Part shown: piece by piece, positions 52,979 to 62,673 of the stretch | How the letters are laid out: every line of letters begins with the position of its first letter | How positions within the stretch are numbered: the stretch's first letter is position 1 | Assembly: GCA_009733715.1 (NCBI GenBank) | Contig: WMKJ01000041.1 | Span: 1-64,000 of the forward strand | Length of the DNA: 64,000 nt | Direction of reading: 5' to 3' | Source: Herpomyces periplanetae | Taxonomy: Eukaryota > Ascomycota > Laboulbeniomycetes > Herpomycetales > Herpomycetaceae | Translations under genes and position numbers: made by a program | Notes under the pieces: model-generated | Databases searched by the model: none | Told to the model about the DNA's origin: nothing | Seen by the model: the letters and a program-made list of their open reading frames with translations, nothing else

Positions 52979-55361
52979 ATGAACACCACCTCTTCTCGTT
53001 GTATTACAACTCACAGAATACCTCTGGCTCCCGTCCCAAGCGCTGCTAATTCTCCAGTTCGTCCTTCTCTAACCTTTTCCAAACGCTTGCGTACCGATGC
53101 AGGTAATCCCTCTAGCGAAGTGTTACTTAATCAACCTCCCCCCAAAAAATCTCAGACCATTCAAATCGATGATGATAACACTTCATCCAAGATAGCAGCC
53201 TCCGCTCCCCTTGCCGGTTCCAGTATTCTTTTAAATCGTCGTGCCAATATCCTATCCCAATCTGCCTCTTTACAAAAAAAAATAGACTCCTCTCGAGATG
53301 ATACCAAACAAAATCCTGCTAAATCCCCAGATAAGTCTGCCCAGAATGCCCATGAAAGCAGTCTTGAAAGTATCAGGCACTGGCAACGACACTATCGCAA
53401 AGCCTTTCCTCACTTTGTCTTCTACTTTGAAAATATCCCAGATAATGCTAGGGCAAAACTTTCCCGTCAACTTCAAATCTTAGGCTCCGTAAGTAATTTC
53501 CTGTTCATATTTTCTCCATCAATTTCATTAGGCCTTTTTTGGCTAATTTATGCCTATTTTCTTCCTTAATCACACATACAGCGAGAAGAAAAATTCTTCT
53601 CAAAGGCCGTTACTCATGTCATTACAGTTCGACCTATCCCACCCTCCCAGCAAAACTCAAATTCCGCAGCTAGTCGTATCCTTAACAGTGGATGTACATG
53701 GAATGGTCAATCATCAAACCAAAATCTTCGTTCACAAGTAGCACAAACCCAGAGGAAAAATGTTTGCGATTCTAACAATGAGGGTGAAGTAAAGTACGTA
53801 AACCAAACTAGACTTTGTTAATCATTTCTTCCGATATCTTCATAATACTCTACTTTTATCGTACGAATAATACTCTCTAACATTTTAATATAGATGTGCT
53901 GTAGATGATGCTCGTCGCTCAGCTTCAAATTCTGTGGATATCTTGCAAAAAGCTCAAGACTTGGGAATCAAAATGTGGGCTCTGGAAAAAGTACAACGAA
54001 TGATGACTACAATGTTTGATACGGATACCGGTGAACAAGTTATCATGCCCAGTGAGTCCAGGAGGGTTGCTGGAGTACACGACATATGTAAACCTGAAGG
54101 TCGAAGCGCCGATTTATCAAGGTTGCTTCAGAACGAGAAAATATTAGCTCCCTTTGACAATTGCTACATTGAAAATTCTAGTTCTATGATATCTTTACGA
54201 GGCTATTACATTTATGTACATGACCAGGACGAAAAAACGCGGCCAATAATGGTTCGAGATTATCCCAAAACTTCCAATTTCACAGAGGGAAAGTGGCCTC
54301 AATTTCGCACTTCATCTTTTGGTAGATGCCCTTTTGTTGAATCGGGTGATCGTCGTGTAAAAAAGTGTGAAGTAGGCCGGAAAATTGAGAAGGAAGTGCG
54401 CGAATCGCAAGGTTTACAAACAACGGCCGTTGAAGGTGGTTCCGCCTCAGTATCCTCTCGCACAAGGTCAGCAGTTGCGGAAACAGCTAAACGCCGTTTG
54501 TTAATCGATGGCACGGAAAAATATGTGCTTAGAGAAAATAATAATTTGGCGAAGCGTTCGCAATCTTTAGTTGGTGGTGCACCGACAGAAAAGAGAATTA
54601 TGGAGAAAAATATTTTACTAGTTAAAGGTTCAGTGTCAGGTACAGTTAGCGTGGCGAATACTGAACAATCCATTTTGGATACGTTTCATAGTCAAAATTT
54701 GACGTCCAACTTATCTTCAAGGCATGTTACAGGAGAACCAATTGCATCAGGAATTCAGCCGTCAAACGTAACATCGAATATCAGGTCACAAATTGTGTCA
54801 TCTATGGCAGATGGCACTAAGTGTGTTGCAGGGATGAGTAAACAAGTCCAACAGTTACAGAGAAAAGTTCTTGCGAGGAATTCTGGCGGGAAAGGAGGTG
54901 GTGGTTTAATAGAAGATGGGGAGAAAGTAGGACAGAGTAATTCATCTTCTGTAGTACTAGATAATCCTACTACGCTGTCAAATGCTGGGGCTACTGGTGG
55001 TGAGGTTACGAATCGAAATACAAAACGTAAAGCACAAGAGATGCTGGGACATTTAGTTGAAGAAGTGAATACTCAGGAACCTGAACTAGCCCGGCGTTCA
55101 TTATCAAGGAAAAAAAGAAATATCGAACGGGAAGCACGACCAGGTTATTGCGAGAATTGTCGGGATAAGTTTAACGATTTTTATGCGGTAAGTTGAGGAG
55201 AAATTATTGTTAGACGTGAAGCGATATGCGATACTAATGAGAGTTACACCATTCTACTTTAGCATATATTATCACGAAAACATCGTAAATTTGCCGTTAA
55301 TAAGGATAACTGGAAGGCGTTGGATAAGTTGTTGTTTACATTACAGGAAAAAGGTGGTTAA
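52979..55361 (+). CDS. Dbf4/Dfp1-type regulatory subunit of Cdc7 kinase
   Basis: Activates Cdc7 to fire replication origins. Exons 52979-53488, 53582-53793, 53894-55187 and 55263-55361 (introns 93, 100 and 75 bases) give 704 residues. All three family motifs are present. Motif N (BRCT-like) spans the first intron: HYRKAFPHFVFYFENIPDNA then EEKFFSKAVTHVITVRPIP. Motif M is at about 328-390: FDNCYIEN, LRGYYIYVHDQDEKTRPIMV, GKWPQF, GRCPF. The motif C zinc finger is C660-x2-C663-x9-H673-x5-H679, split by the last intron, with KFAVNKDNWKALDKL after it. A long Ser/Asn/Gly-rich linker separates M and C. The Ser/Pro-rich N terminus may hold kinase and degradation sites. Confidence 0.93.
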
Positions 55362-56216
55362 GGTGAAAAAACTTGGTGTTAAATTAGGCGAAAGGTTTAA
55401 ATGTTCAAATACGACGAATATTTGAGAAATCCTTTATCCGGTAGAAGAGCAGGTGAGGTGATTGAGAGGAAAATTCAGAGTATGGAGTCAAAAGAGACTA
55501 AATAGATCTGTGATAGAGTTTATTTGGGGTTAAGAAAGCTTAAGTAACAATAGCGATTGAAACCATGGTTAATCCCAATCCATTGAATTTGCAGAACCTA
55601 ATTACCTTAGGTTATGATACGGGATGCGGTTATACAAACATGGGGAGGATATTGGATTTTATGTTCCTCTGAGTTGAAAGGGATATGGAGTGATGAAAGA
55701 TTCGATGAAGTAAGCCGCTCCGATAAATGGGCGATTGGCTAGGCTTAGGTAGACATTGGGTATGGCATATCAAGGCGCACAATTTTAAGCAGAAGGTAGA
55801 CGGTTTGGGCCAGTGAATTAAATGAGAATCCGATTTTTAATATAATAAGAACGGGACTCGTTTTGGGCGGGATTTTTCAGGTGGAAACGTGCAGTTTAAG
55901 CATTTCAATTTTAACCGAACTATTCGAGTCAAGAGCACGTTCGCGTTTGATGAATTTACGATGATTTTATCGTAAAGCAAAACAAACGAAAAATAGGAAG
56001 AGGAGGGGGGTATTTTCAAGAGGGATCATTCCGGAGTCAGTCAAAATTTTAAGTATTGGTTGTATTGTTCAACTGGCGCAGGTGTATTATTTTTGAAAGA
56101 ATTTTGTATATTTCACTACGCGTAAGATTTTAATGTGTGAAATATATTGAACTCTTAGGGGATTTGAGAATCAACGAGTAAAGGGTTAACTTTATTTTAA
56201 AGGGAACTGTGTTACG
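55362..56216. other. intergenic DBF4 to ATG12
   Basis: 855 bases, A/G-leaning on the plus strand, with no recognised gene or site. Confidence 0.55.
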
Positions 56217-56624
56217 ATGGATGATAATTCTGCAGGTTCGGCAACGGAAAAGATCACGTTGCGATTTCAAGCTATGGGCAGCGCGCCGGTTTTGCAACAA
56301 AAAATGTTTAAAATAAGTGCAAAAGCAACGTGGGCAAGTGTTGTAATAGCTTTACGCAGAAAGTTGAATTTAGCATCAACCGAAAATTTATCCTGTTATG
56401 TTAACTCGTTGTTTACGCCGGATTTAAATTGCGAAGTTGGCAATATTTGGTCGGTATGTAGACAGCTTTAGGAATAGTTGACCACAAAAGGTTGAGTGGT
56501 ATGGAATTATGGGAGGGAAGAAGGGAGGAAAGGTTATATCAGTTTGCTTATTTGTTATTTTCAGTGTTTTAAAATACAGGACGAATTGGTTATTTCGTAC
56601 TCGTTAACGCCGGCATTTGGATGA
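56217..56624 (+). CDS. ATG12: autophagy ubiquitin-like protein Atg12
   Basis: 98 residues from exons 56217-56453 and 56565-56624 (intron 111 bases). Ubiquitin-like modifier conjugated by Atg7/Atg10 to Atg5, forming part of the E3 for Atg8 lipidation. The family core is clear: LRFQAMGSAPVLQQKMFKIS, LSCYVNSLFTPDLNCEVGN, and after the intron DELVISYSLTPAFG. It ends exactly in the glycine used for conjugation, with no residues to be removed. It lacks the long N-terminal extension of yeast and animal Atg12, so it is nearly the bare fold. The stop is 39 bases from the convergent PanB stop. Confidence 0.95.
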
Positions 56625-56663
56625 GGATTAACGAGAGCGGAAGAGGAGACAGGATGACTGGGG

Positions 56664-57722
56664 TTAAGGAGTATTTTTGTTTAGAAGGGATTTGAATGCT
56701 TCCAACTCTTCTACTGGCATGGAATATTCGTGCAGTTTACCAGGAAATTTAGTCGTCTTCACATCATCACAATACTGTCGAATTGCTTCCACACTTTTTT
56801 CCCATAAATTTTCATATTGTCGGACAAATTTAGGAACTTTTTGACCAGTTGTAGTATATCCGAGTAAATCGTTTTGTACGAGAACTTGACCCGAACACAT
56901 ATTTCCTGCACCGATTCCAATGGTAGGAACACTTAATCTCTTAGTGATAATTTCACCTACGGGAGCCGGTACAGCTTCAATGACCACTGCAAATACGCCA
57001 GCATCCTGTATAGCCAGTGCATCATTCAAAATTTTCATGGCTGAAGTGGCAGATTTACCTTGAACTTTAAAACCGCCTGTTGCGTTAATGCGTTGTGGAG
57101 TTAGACCAATGTGGCCGCAGACAGGAATGCCGATTTTGACGATGCGTTTAATAGTTTCGCACATCTCTTCTCCACCTTCTAGCTTTACACTGTCCATTCT
57201 ACCTTGTTTGATGTAGCATAGAGCAGAAGCTACAGCTTGTTCACTAGATATTTCATATGAACCCACGGGTAAATCGCCCACCAGAAGTGCCCGTCGACTG
57301 CCCCGGGCTACGGATCGGCAGTGCATGATCATTTCATCCAAGCTAACTTCACTTGTATCTTGATAACCCATTGATACCATTGCAAGGCTATCGCCTACGA
57401 AAATAATATCGACACCTGCGGTATCAGCCGCACTAGCCGATGGAAAGTCGTGTGCTGTTATTACACTGATGGGTATTTTTTTCGTGTATAAGTCGTGAAT
57501 ATCTGGTAGGCCTAACTTTTTAGATTTACCTAGGTTTGGTGATGAGTGTGATGAATACGTCAATTTAGGTGTAAGATGACTTTGTCGTAGTATGGGGGAT
57601 TTATTATATAAATATGATAAGTAACGGGTGTATAGAATAGTTTTTCGATGTAGAAATGTTTTGCGTACGGAAAAGGTTAGGGTAGAGTGATGTAATAGTG
57701 AAGAAGTAGAGTGATGGTACAT
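56664..57722 (-). CDS. PANB: 3-methyl-2-oxobutanoate hydroxymethyltransferase (PanB)
   Basis: First step of pantothenate synthesis: ketoisovalerate plus methylene-tetrahydrofolate to ketopantoate. 352 residues, intronless. The TIM-barrel motifs are complete: VITAHDFPSASAADTAGVD, IIFVGDSLAMVSMGYQDT, LLVGDLPVGSYE, DSVKLEGGEE, VCGHIGLTPQ, FAVVIEAVPAPVG, IGIGAG and CSGQVLVQNDLLG. Metal-binding Asp (VGDS, VGDLP) and catalytic Glu (VIEAVP) are present. The first 60 residues are His/Arg/Ser/Tyr-rich with almost no acids, fitting a mitochondrial presequence as in other fungal PanB. The start is the ATG at 57722; the longer open frame begins at a GTG. Confidence 0.95.
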   Translation of the reverse strand: MYHHSTSSLLHHSTLTFSVRKTFLHRKTILYTRYLSYLYNKSPILRQSHLTPKLTYSSHSSPNLGKSKKLGLPDIHDLYTKKIPISVITAHDFPSASAADTAGVDIIFVGDSLAMVSMGYQDTSEVSLDEMIMHCRSVARGSRRALLVGDLPVGSYEISSEQAVASALCYIKQGRMDSVKLEGGEEMCETIKRIVKIGIPVCGHIGLTPQRINATGGFKVQGKSATSAMKILNDALAIQDAGVFAVVIEAVPAPVGEIITKRLSVPTIGIGAGNMCSGQVLVQNDLLGYTTTGQKVPKFVRQYENLWEKSVEAIRQYCDDVKTTKFPGKLHEYSMPVEELEAFKSLLNKNTP

Positions 57723-59568
57723 TGTGATGAATTCCCGATATAAATTTAAAGTGGTGTGAAGTAAAGTGTTGAAAATGTGTACAAGTGTAATAGCGAATTG
57801 ACCATAAATGTTGATATTATGTTTTGATGTTGGTTTATTAGGTCTATATCGCACGGATTACTAACTGGTACCAGTATGTATGCGCATTATAGGTATTGGG
57901 GGAAGGGCGGAGGGATGGAGGGAAACATACCGAATTATGTTGTACATGATGAGACGTGAGGGTTGAATGAGAATAAGCCTGATGGTGAAGTGGGCAGTGT
58001 ACGATAATTTATTGTGTATGAATATACGATTTATTTGCCTGGTATATAGTGATAATCAAGGTAATTCCATTACTGGTTAAATTTATCTGGTATGAGGAAA
58101 ATGTATGATTACGCTAATAACGACCTGTTCAACTCGCCAGGGAACTTACATGATGGTTTTAAATCACTCTTTACCATTATAATTTGAACGACTAAAACTT
58201 GTAGTGAACGTATACCAGGAGTAGATGAGAAGTTAGTTGACTGAATTATTGGAGAAATATATCCCCAGTACTATCGCGGGGCATTTATTCAATTAATCAA
58301 GCAGGGAAGCCAAACAAGCCCAAACCTACAGCTGAGGCGGGCTGCGCCACACCTCTCACGTGCACCTTCTGCACTGCCTCGTTCCTGCTGCCCGGCTGCA
58401 GAAGCTCTGCGTCGTGCCTTCCTATTTCGGACAGACCTCAACCGCGCTGCTTTTTCCCGTGACGCACTCTGATTTTTGCCTTGGGCGTGGTGGGCTTATA
58501 TCCGAGCCGGCTCTTCATCTTCCGGCCTATATAATAGATCCCTCCCCTCCCTCTCCTCCCCACATCGCCAGTTTCATCTTATTCTTCCTTTTCTTTCCTC
58601 ATTCCTTCAATCTCTTCCCCTCCTTGTCACTTTTTTATACACTTGTACCGACTCATTTTTCCTTCTCCTTCTCCTTCACTCTCTCTCTTCTTCTACCTCT
58701 AACTTCGTTTTCTTTTCCACCGTTCTTGTATCTTCCTCTCAAATTTGTTTCACTATACCCTCATTCCCAATCTCATACACTCTATCACTCGAATTGCTTT
58801 TACTGCGTTGCCTTTGTCCACTTGCAATTATCTAGCCCCCCTCCTCCCCCCCATCTCCTCATCTTGTTCTTCCAACACCACCACGCTACCTTCTCCCCTA
58901 CACACTAATTTTACCCATATTGCTTCATTGTGCGTTGTCACATCGGCGCTATCCACTTGCATCAAATTGTATCAGTTTGTCGCATGCGTGCGCATGCGCA
59001 CATATACCTACACGTACACTTACACTCACCCGCTACCAACTAACCCTTGTCCATTCCCCTCCCCCGGGTCTCCACACGTTACACCTTACTATATTTGTTA
59101 TACTGTCATTCTTCACTCTTCCGTCTCCGCACTTACCATTCCTCCATATTTACATTTATTTATTCCTTTAGCAAGTTTTTTTCTTTTTCATCCTTCTCCA
59201 ACGCTAACATCTCCAATTCATTCATCCATTCCCTCTCCTACTTTCTTTATTTTACTGCCCTCCCTTTCTGTCGCCGCCCTCCTCTCCTTATTCTCCCTGT
59301 TATCTCGTATCCTCTTTCCATCTCTATATACCTTCACCCACACGCATGTCACTTTACAACTGCATGTACACACTTTTGCACTCTTATACTCACTACCAAA
59401 CCTCTCTTAACTTCTACTTCTTCATTCTACTATTCGCTCATTGTTAGCTACCTATTCCCCATCTTCTCTATTTTTCCTTGTCGCCTTAATGCTATAAAAA
59501 TCGTGCGTCTCCGCGTTTGCGTATATCGTCATATTTACTCTTATTTTTCAATCAACTTCTCCCTAAAA
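57723..59568. other. 1.85 kb divergent promoter region PANB / UBC8
   Basis: Purine-leaning plus strand to about 58,320, then strongly C/T-rich up to UBC8. A TCACGTGC occurs at 58356. The three overlapping long open frames in 58,360-59,810 are Ser/Leu/Phe/Pro artefacts of the pyrimidine run. Confidence 0.55.
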
Positions 59569-61166
59569 ATGGCTAGCTCCAAGCGTCGCATGGAAACTGA
59601 TGTAAGTTCTTCACTATTTAACCTTATCCTTCTTTACTCTTCTCTTGCTCCTTCACTATCTTCTTTTCCTTTTATCACGCTAACCCAGTCGATACATAAT
59701 CTTTATGATATTTCATTCAATAAATCAAAGGTCATGAAGTTAGTAGTACTCCCTGCTCGATATCCGCTACCGCTCTGCGAGCGCATCGTTCGGGCACTAC
59801 TTCTTGCCTGAAAAATATCCCCTTCCGCATTTTTTCCCATTATAGTGCTAATTATCAAACTTTTCCTTGATCGTAGGATGTACGCCTACCTCACTCTTAT
59901 TTCAACTCCAAAAACCGTCTGCACCTTACTTTCTTGTGTTCGCCCTAATATTTCATCCCTTGTGTGAAAACCCTACTGATATATTCGGCTTGCTGGGCTT
60001 CCCGTGGTCTTTCCCAGGCTTATGAGCGATTACGATGTGGAACTCGTCGATGATAATAGTACGCATTTATTATTCCTCCGCGCAATACTTGCGTGTACCG
60101 ATTAATTTTAAGAGTTCATTTGAATGACTGACGGGCCTTTTTCAATCAGTGTCAGTACTAACCCTTCATATTACGTGCTAAGAACGCTTGTTGCTCTTGC
60201 ATCAAGCCAGTTGGCTTACACTGATGCCCCTTGCTTGTATGATCCAGTCAAGAGTTTTTCGTCTGCTTTAAAGGTCCTACAGAGAGTAAGCAAAACACGC
60301 CTGCACTTGTACTTAAACTTTTACCGAATTGTGTGCATCAAACCACTCAAAAAATAGTCCGTTAACATCACACCTTTATTATGAAGCTCCCTTTGAAGGG
60401 GGAACGTGGAAAGTTCACGTTGAACTTCCCGACGAGTACCCGTACAAGAGTCCAAGTATTGGTTTTGTTAATCGGATATTTCATCCCAACATCGACGAAT
60501 TGTACGTTTTCCATTTTCTTTCTGTCTGATCTTTTAGCCCAGGCGAGAGTTCGTGTATAAATTTCCTCTTGTCAGTTGGACAAGTATAATATTACGATTC
60601 CCACGTTAGGCTTGACTTCTACGACCATGCATACTTATACGTTCACCACGTGCCGTTAATTAATGTTTATGTAGATCCGGATCGGTATGTCTTGACGTGA
60701 TCAATCAGACGTGGTCGCCTATGTATGATATGGTAAATATATTCGAAGTGTTTTTACCCCAGCTTTTGCGGTATCCCAATCCGACGGATCCGTTGAATGG
60801 AGAAGCTGCAGCATTGATGATGCGGGAGCCAAAGAATTACGAAACGAAAGTTAAAGGTGCGTACTTTAGAAGCTCTTAGTAAGAGGATTGAGATTGTGGA
60901 AGTGTATGCTTGTGTGCAAGCCAATCTGTTCAAGTTTATTGGGAATTCTGGAGCTTAACTATCCATATATATATGAGTGATGATGATCGGTTAATTTACA
61001 TTGGATAGAATACGTTCTCAAGTATGCATCAAAGAGTGGGATTACCAAGTTAAAAGAGGAAGCTGAAGAAGATGATGAGATGAGCTCGGTTGGTACCTAC
61101 AGTGATATAAAGGATGACGACGAAGATGTTGGAATCGATGCAGACGAAGACATGGATAAAGATTGA
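59569..61166 (+). CDS. UBC8: ubiquitin-conjugating enzyme E2, UBC8/UBE2H family
   Basis: E2 of the GID/CTLH pathway that degrades gluconeogenic enzymes in yeast. Seven exons: 59569-59601, 59731-59738 (8 bases), 60018-60058, 60253-60285, 60387-60501, 60675-60856 and 61009-61166. These give 189 residues in frame. [11 protein letters not shown] leads via the micro-exon (VMK) to [23 protein letters not shown] then joins [20 protein letters not shown]. The HPN triad is at 71-73 and catalytic Cys82 lies in [35 protein letters not shown] and [14 protein letters not shown] are diagnostic for UBE2H. The tail is acidic ([16 protein letters not shown]), as in Ubc8. Exons 2 and 4 use weak acceptors (aaag, caag), so their edges are the least sure part. 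Confidence 0.9.
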
Positions 61167-61784
61167 GCGTAAAAAGCCACAGACCAATTTATTACTGCGA
61201 TAGAACCCGTACGAATAACCCAGTAATCAATTGACGAAGCAGGAGCAATTTATCTAGGATAATTATTCGTCAAAATTGAACTACCGATGAAAAGATCTGG
61301 CGTGGACCAATGACCGCAGTGGCCTTTGAATGATTTCCCTTGTATGCGACACTTGATTCATTTGCTGAGTGCCGGTAAGGATACGACAGGTAAAGGATCA
61401 GAAATACTAATAGATAGAAGAGTTGAACGCATATATGATGATGATGATGATGATAATAATGATAACTCGAAAGCACACACCGTTGGGACAATTTTCACTG
61501 TGGGTGTAGTTGAGTAAATTATTATTTGTACGATAAATTAACAATTGCCACGCACGCAAACTTTGCACATATTTTAAGAATAACAAATATCGATTAGTTT
61601 AAATTGATAAACCCGAACAATCATGTGCTGCAGTTGTATAATATAATATTAATTAAACCCCCGTATACCACAAAGCAAAAGCATCATCCTATAACCACAC
61701 CACAGCCAATCAATTCAACTCCAAGCACATACATCTGGATCAAAATCATCACGAAGCTGTTTCCACGCGCAAATTATTTCCAGA

Positions 61785-61792
61785 TCACGTGA
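61785..61792. promoter_or_regulatory. TCACGTGA octamer upstream of DUF2433 gene
   Basis: Perfect octamer about 880 bases before the ATG, with a second CACGTGA core at 62070 (about 600 bases before the ATG). Confidence 0.35.
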
Positions 61793-62608
61793 CCATGGGG
61801 AAAGATTGGGGCTGGACGGGAGTTTAAGTGGAAGAGGAATATAATTAAAGCCGAAATTTAGCTTATACTAATGATTTCCAAGTCGTGGATTATATCAATT
61901 CTATTGGATAACTTTTCTCGTCAATTTCCCCCCCCACTCCGCTTCATTCTCCTTCATTCCTCCTTATTCTCCCTCCCCTCCCCTCGCCCCCAACCTAGTA
62001 CCAACCACTGCCACAAGCTATCTCCACACAAGCCCTATTAGCACCGCCTCGCAGATGACTCAGGCTGAACACGTGAGACGCAGGTGACTTTGTAATGACG
62101 CGCGCGGCGGAAAGACGAAAGGCGACAGAAAATTTTTTGTTTCTTTTTTTTTTGCAAAATCTCATAAACGGGAAAAGTCAACATCACGACAACCGTTCCA
62201 TGATTGCATCGTTCTCATATGGTTTGTTCGCTTGTACGTTCACGTTAATTTTTGGGCGTATGTACGTTTCGCTTGTTAGGGTTATACACCAATTTTGTGT
62301 GTACGCGTATAAATTTTACGTTTACATTAACCCACATCAACGGGTTTGGCAGGCAAGCAAGCTAACATTCTTTTGCGTACATACACGTTAACACGGTACA
62401 CTTGTGTTCAACGATTCGATCGCGTTTTGCGTGATTCTTGCTTCAAAGTTTCTCATTAACACTTGAACACGCTTCTAGTTAGTGTGACTTATTATCATAT
62501 TTTGTTGGTGGTAGCTCTTTGTTCAGCCTAATCTAACATTCTTGTCTATTTTTTTTCTTATTTTCTAACAGTTTGATCCTTCTTTACTCTTCCGTTCTTC
62601 ACCTTTCA

Positions 62609-62637
62609 TACACACACACACACACACACACACACAA
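62609..62637. repeat. CA microsatellite in the presumed 5' UTR or promoter
   Basis: About 13 CA dinucleotides ending about 37 bases before the ATG of the DUF2433 gene. Confidence 0.9.
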
Positions 62638-62673
62638 ATTTAGTCTTTAATTTATTACCAAATTCATACCATC

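Larger units (their letters stand above)
61167..62673. other. 1.5 kb intergenic UBC8 to DUF2433 gene
   Basis: No recognised gene. TCACGTGA at 61785, CACGTGAG at 62070, a C/T-rich patch at 61,925-62,000, and a pure CA run at 62609-62637 just 37 bases before the next ATG. Confidence 0.6.

Noticed and set aside
53934-54673. Minus-strand open frames within DBF4 and similar shadows in HSP104, PAN2 and RAD4
   Set aside because: They lie wholly inside well-supported exons on the other strand.
58360-59811. Three overlapping long open frames (182-254 codons) before and over UBC8 exon 1
   Set aside because: Pyrimidine-tract artefacts; the last one reads through the UBC8 start in another frame.
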